Source: Nageia nagi | Taxonomy: Eukaryota > Pinophyta | NCBI GenBank assembly: GCA_050084985.1 | Contig: JBITNC010000001.1 | Coordinates: forward strand, 201,066,001 to 201,130,000 | Length of the DNA: 64,000 nt | Direction of reading: 5' to 3' | Shown: positions 61,099 to 64,000 of the stretch, piece after piece | How the letters are laid out: the number at the start of each line of letters is the position of its first letter | Position numbering within the stretch: position 1 is the first letter of the stretch | Position numbers and translations under genes: made by a program | The notes under the pieces: generated by a model | Database searches by the model: none | What the model was told of the DNA's origin: nothing | What the model saw: only the letters and a program-made list of their open reading frames with translations

Positions 61099-61500
61099 TT
61101 GAATTCTCTTTTTGTGCCTTATTGGATATTCTGTTCTAGCACCTAATACTTCTAAAAAGGCATCATCATTCTAAAATAGATCTATAGTGTGTATAACACC
61201 TTCCTCATCAATCTCGCAATTGATTACATAACAATTGCTTACCCACTCATCAATCTGCACTATTTTTGAACTTCTATCCTGACAAACATGATCACCACCC
61301 TGATACGAAATTATACTTAACTAGTTTTTCTATGTTTCTTCCCCAGAAGAAGACCGTTGATGGTCCCCTATCATTGAAAAGGAGTGCAAGTGTTCTTCTT
61401 CCTGACCTTGCTGCTATTCATTGAAGTTTCCATCTAAACTGATTTCATTGATGTTCATGATAACATATGAACCAATCCTGATATCCATCACATTGATTTT

Positions 61501-61986
61501 CTATAATGCTTTCCTATAAATTTGATCATTCCTGGCTAGAAGGGTTTCATCTTCCACATTGCATGGAATAAATCTCTCCAGGAGGATAAAGTTACACTGC
61601 TTGGCCATCTGTTCATCTGCCTCAACCTTATAGATATTCCCCTTAAAATAGAATTTAAAACACCTATGTAATGTTGATGCCACTCCATCCATATCATCTA
61701 TCCAAGGTCTTCCAAGAATAAAGTTGAATGAAGGCTTTCCTTCCATGATATAAAATAGAGTATCAAGCACTTTATTACCAACCTTGATTGGTAATGTGAT
61801 AATTCCTGCACATCTTCTAGGTATGCCGTCAAATCCCTTGACTCTCATGGTAGTCTCTTTTCTTAGAGGTAGCACATCTAGATCAAATTGCTCCAACAGA
61901 TGAGTGGTAGCAATATTCAGGGCTACCCCACCATCTATCAATGACCTCTTAACTATTATTCCAAAGGCATCCACCTTAATGAACAA
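61501..61986 (-). pseudogene. gypsy aspartic protease
   Basis: A 161-residue frame with the active-site stretch SLIDGGVALNIAT (DGG in place of DSG or DTG, as in other Tat-type proteins), then MRVKGFDG and FNFILGRPWIDDM, the conserved flap and ILGRPW motifs. It would cut the polyprotein. It ends in TAG; the same frame continues to RT across a spacer (61099-61500) that holds further TAG codons. Confidence 0.88.
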
Positions 61987-62109
61987 AGGTGGATGAAGCT
62001 TAGTGACGTCCTTACTAGGCTTCTTGCTAGGGTAAAATGCAATAACTTCCCCTTTACCCCAAATCTCTACCTTTTCTGTAAAAGTAGCAATAGAAATATT
62101 TTGATCTAT

Positions 62110-63317
62110 CTAACTATTCCTAAAAACCTGATTCATCATCTCCCTATGAGGTGCTAAAATCTGAAGTAACTCAAAAATACTAACCTTAGCTTGTGTGCTC
62201 TTTAATTGCTCAATCAAATCAAAACCTCTAGGATCTTTTGGTAGCTCCTTCTCGTAGGTAACTGGATCGACCATCTCTCTAGCTCTCCCTCTTGTGAGTG
62301 CCACATAAACATCTTCATGGAAAATCACATTGACATGTTGCTCTTCCTCTACATCTTCAAACTTTACCAAACACACATAGAATCCATCTTCTATGAGCTT
62401 CTGTATTCTATTCCTAAGGCTTCCACACCCATTAGTAGCATGGCCCTTAGTCTGATGATACTCGCAATACCTATCTTCCTTATACCAAGCGGGTCTTTCT
62501 GCAGTAGGATCTTCTTCATGCTTAGGTAAGGGTTGTAACAATCCTTTCACCACAAGGTATTTTAGGCTATATCTCAGAGATATGGGAAATTTCACAAATT
62601 TCCTCTCTTTCGGCCTGCTTGTCTTCTCGGCCACATGGATAGTTTTCTCCTTCTTTGGTGGTTGCGATCTCTTATTCTTTGCTTTAGTCTTATCATCACT
62701 GCCATACTTCAAAAGCCCTGCTTCACAAGGACTTTCTCTTTCTCTAATAATTTATATGTCATATCCGAAAATGTAAGATGTGTATAATCGATGACATGTG
62801 ATTGCAAGGGTAAGATAACAGCTTCTTTAAAAATATTTTTTACCTCTTTTTCCGTCAATCTAGTCTTCACTTGCTGCCATGTCTTCTTAAACCTCACAAC
62901 AAATTTGTCTAGTTTCTCATCACTACCTTGCTTTATAGCACAAAAATCTGATACCATAACCTCCTACTTGATGTTATGCTTATATTGCTCAAGGAATAAA
63001 CTACTAAATTCTCCAAATGATGTGATAGACCCTTTAGGTAGGGCATAAAACCATTCTCAAGCCTCTCCCTCCAAGCTATGGGGAAAGAATTTGGCTTGTA
63101 ATCTTTGATATGTACCGATTTTGAGTTCGCACTCATCCTTGAATCCTTGTAGATGTCTCCTTGGATCTCCTTCACCATTGAACTTGTAGAATTTTGGCTC
63201 TTTATAATCAGATGGTGGCATGTGCCTACGAATCTCATCACATAGGGGACTACCAAATTCAAAAGAATCATTAGGCAGAGCTGATCCCCTTGCCAATCTA
63301 TCGATTTGCCTTTGCAT
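62110..63317 (-). pseudogene. gypsy gag with zinc region
   Basis: 63057-63317: start of the capsid region with PKFYKFNGEGDPRRHLQGF. After a TGA at 63057 the frame continues with a WFYALP piece. 62709-62957: QGSDEKLDKFVVRFKKTW. A frame change near 62710 leads to 62110-62712, with RPAWYKEDRYCEYHQTKGHA and a zinc motif in which both cysteines and the histidine are present (CEYHQTKGHATNGC). It ends in TAG at 62110. It forms the particle and binds RNA in intact relatives. Confidence 0.88.
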
Positions 63318-63536
63318 ACCCTCTATAGTAGCTTGAAAGTTACTATTGTCACCCTTAGCACTATTTCATGTTCCTTTGGATCCCTCTAGACCATCATGTC
63401 TGATTTCCCCCAATAATTCATCCAGATCTCTTCTTGAAAGACTACACAGGAATAATTTAAGCTGATCCATAACTGAAACACTCACAAAATAGATATTAGT
63501 CCTAACTAAAACCCTTAGCACAATGATGTGAACTTC

Positions 63537-63551
63537 ACGTCGGGTTCACCA
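63537..63551 (-). promoter_or_regulatory. primer-binding site of the 55.8 kb gypsy element
   Basis: TGGTGAACCCGACGT on the minus strand, two bases inside the 5' LTR end. It differs at two or three positions from the site of the 14.3 kb element. Confidence 0.8.
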
Positions 63552-63553
63552 AA

Positions 63554-64000
63554 TGTTTACAAATAAATTGAGCATGCAAATAAATAAGTAGGTAAATATC
63601 TACAAACCCAATATATTTGTATTCGAGCTATGGATAGCAATTTATACAAAATAATGAAAGAGATAATCAACTACAGAAATAGAACAAGTATTTTAACAAA
63701 TGATAAACTCGAAATTATTTGCAAAACTTAGATTATACAATATATTAAGATATATGTATATGTAGTCAGGCATAAGATGACACCACCTATCAAGATAGAA
63801 GTTATATACCCACCTCATAGAGCATGCTCAAAATGAAGCTGTTGATGAAGTCCTGGGATCCAACGTTGTCCACACCTGAAATCATGAAGCTAAAAAGTCA
63901 CATAAGAAGGCCACGGGTGGTGTTCGTTGCATTGGATAGGAATGCCAATGGTCTGTATTCATCCACAGAGGAGAATCGATGGCCTTCGATAGGCTATGAT
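63554..64000 (-). repeat. 5' LTR of the 55.8 kb gypsy element (partial)
   Basis: The first 447 bp from the inner end are in the window and align with 55800-56247. From the 3' copy it should extend about 480 bp further. Confidence 0.92.

Larger units (their letters stand above)
55800..64000 (-). mobile_element. Tat-type Ty3/gypsy element, nearly complete
   Basis: The 3' LTR lies at 55800-56724 and the 5' LTR starts at 63554 and runs off the window. The minus-strand interior has gag, zinc region, protease, RT, RNase H, second RNase H and integrase in gypsy order. The second RNase H marks the Tat clade. Primer site TGGTGAACCCGACGT (about 63537-63551) and purine tract AAAGTGGGGCAT (next to 56724) are clear. 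By eye the overlapping LTR parts differ at around 6 percent. The left flank of five bases is GTAAT; the right flank is not available. It inserted into the RT of the 48.5 kb gypsy element. Confidence 0.92.

Overview
This 64 kb window looks like intergenic DNA from a large, repeat-rich seed-plant nuclear genome. It is strongly AT-rich and I find no intact host gene. Almost everything recognisable is transposon sequence at different stages of decay: Ty1/copia and Ty3/gypsy LTR retrotransposons, one CACTA DNA transposon, and a Helitron coding remnant. Plant-specific marks include tRNA-Met-type copia primer-binding sites, Tat-type gypsy polyproteins with a second RNase H, a plant mobile domain (PMD) fragment and a PPR gene fragment. 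The nested, multi-age LTR landscape would suit a gymnosperm, but the sequence does not prove this.

Layout. 1-2761: no recognisable content. 2762-4428: two copies of one LTR facing each other. 5519-13656: an old copia element on the minus strand with both LTRs and broken gag-pol. 14322-21047: a non-autonomous LTR element on the plus strand with both LTRs. It lies in the outer end of a much larger minus-strand gypsy element, whose LTRs I place at 14308-21991 and 38778-40932. Inside the large element are decayed reverse transcriptase, RNase H and integrase (26.2-28.9 kb), an antisense PMD reading frame (24.8-26.2 kb), a foreign LTR (30947-31663), a young copia element with a perfect 5-bp target duplication (31906-36920), and a CACTA element carrying a PPR gene fragment in the 5' LTR (39279-40444).

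40.95-46.4 kb: a decayed Helitron Rep/helicase gene on the minus strand, interrupted by a 21-bp minisatellite (43931-44703). 47016-47136: a second CACTA end. 47.24-47.83 kb: a minus-strand LTR. 48499-55799: the 5' part of a plus-strand gypsy element (LTR, primer site, gag, protease, start of RT), cut in its RT region by another minus-strand gypsy element. That element has its 3' LTR at 55800-56724 and its 5' LTR at 63554, running off the window; it retains almost a full gag-pol split mainly by TAG stops.

The most interesting points are the CACTA/PPR capture with a matching empty site in the same window, the Helitron gene with an expanded minisatellite, the antisense PMD frame in a giant Tat-like element, and tandem arrays just upstream of the 3' LTR in three separate gypsy-type elements. 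LTR ends, protein motifs and divergences were read by eye, without database searches.
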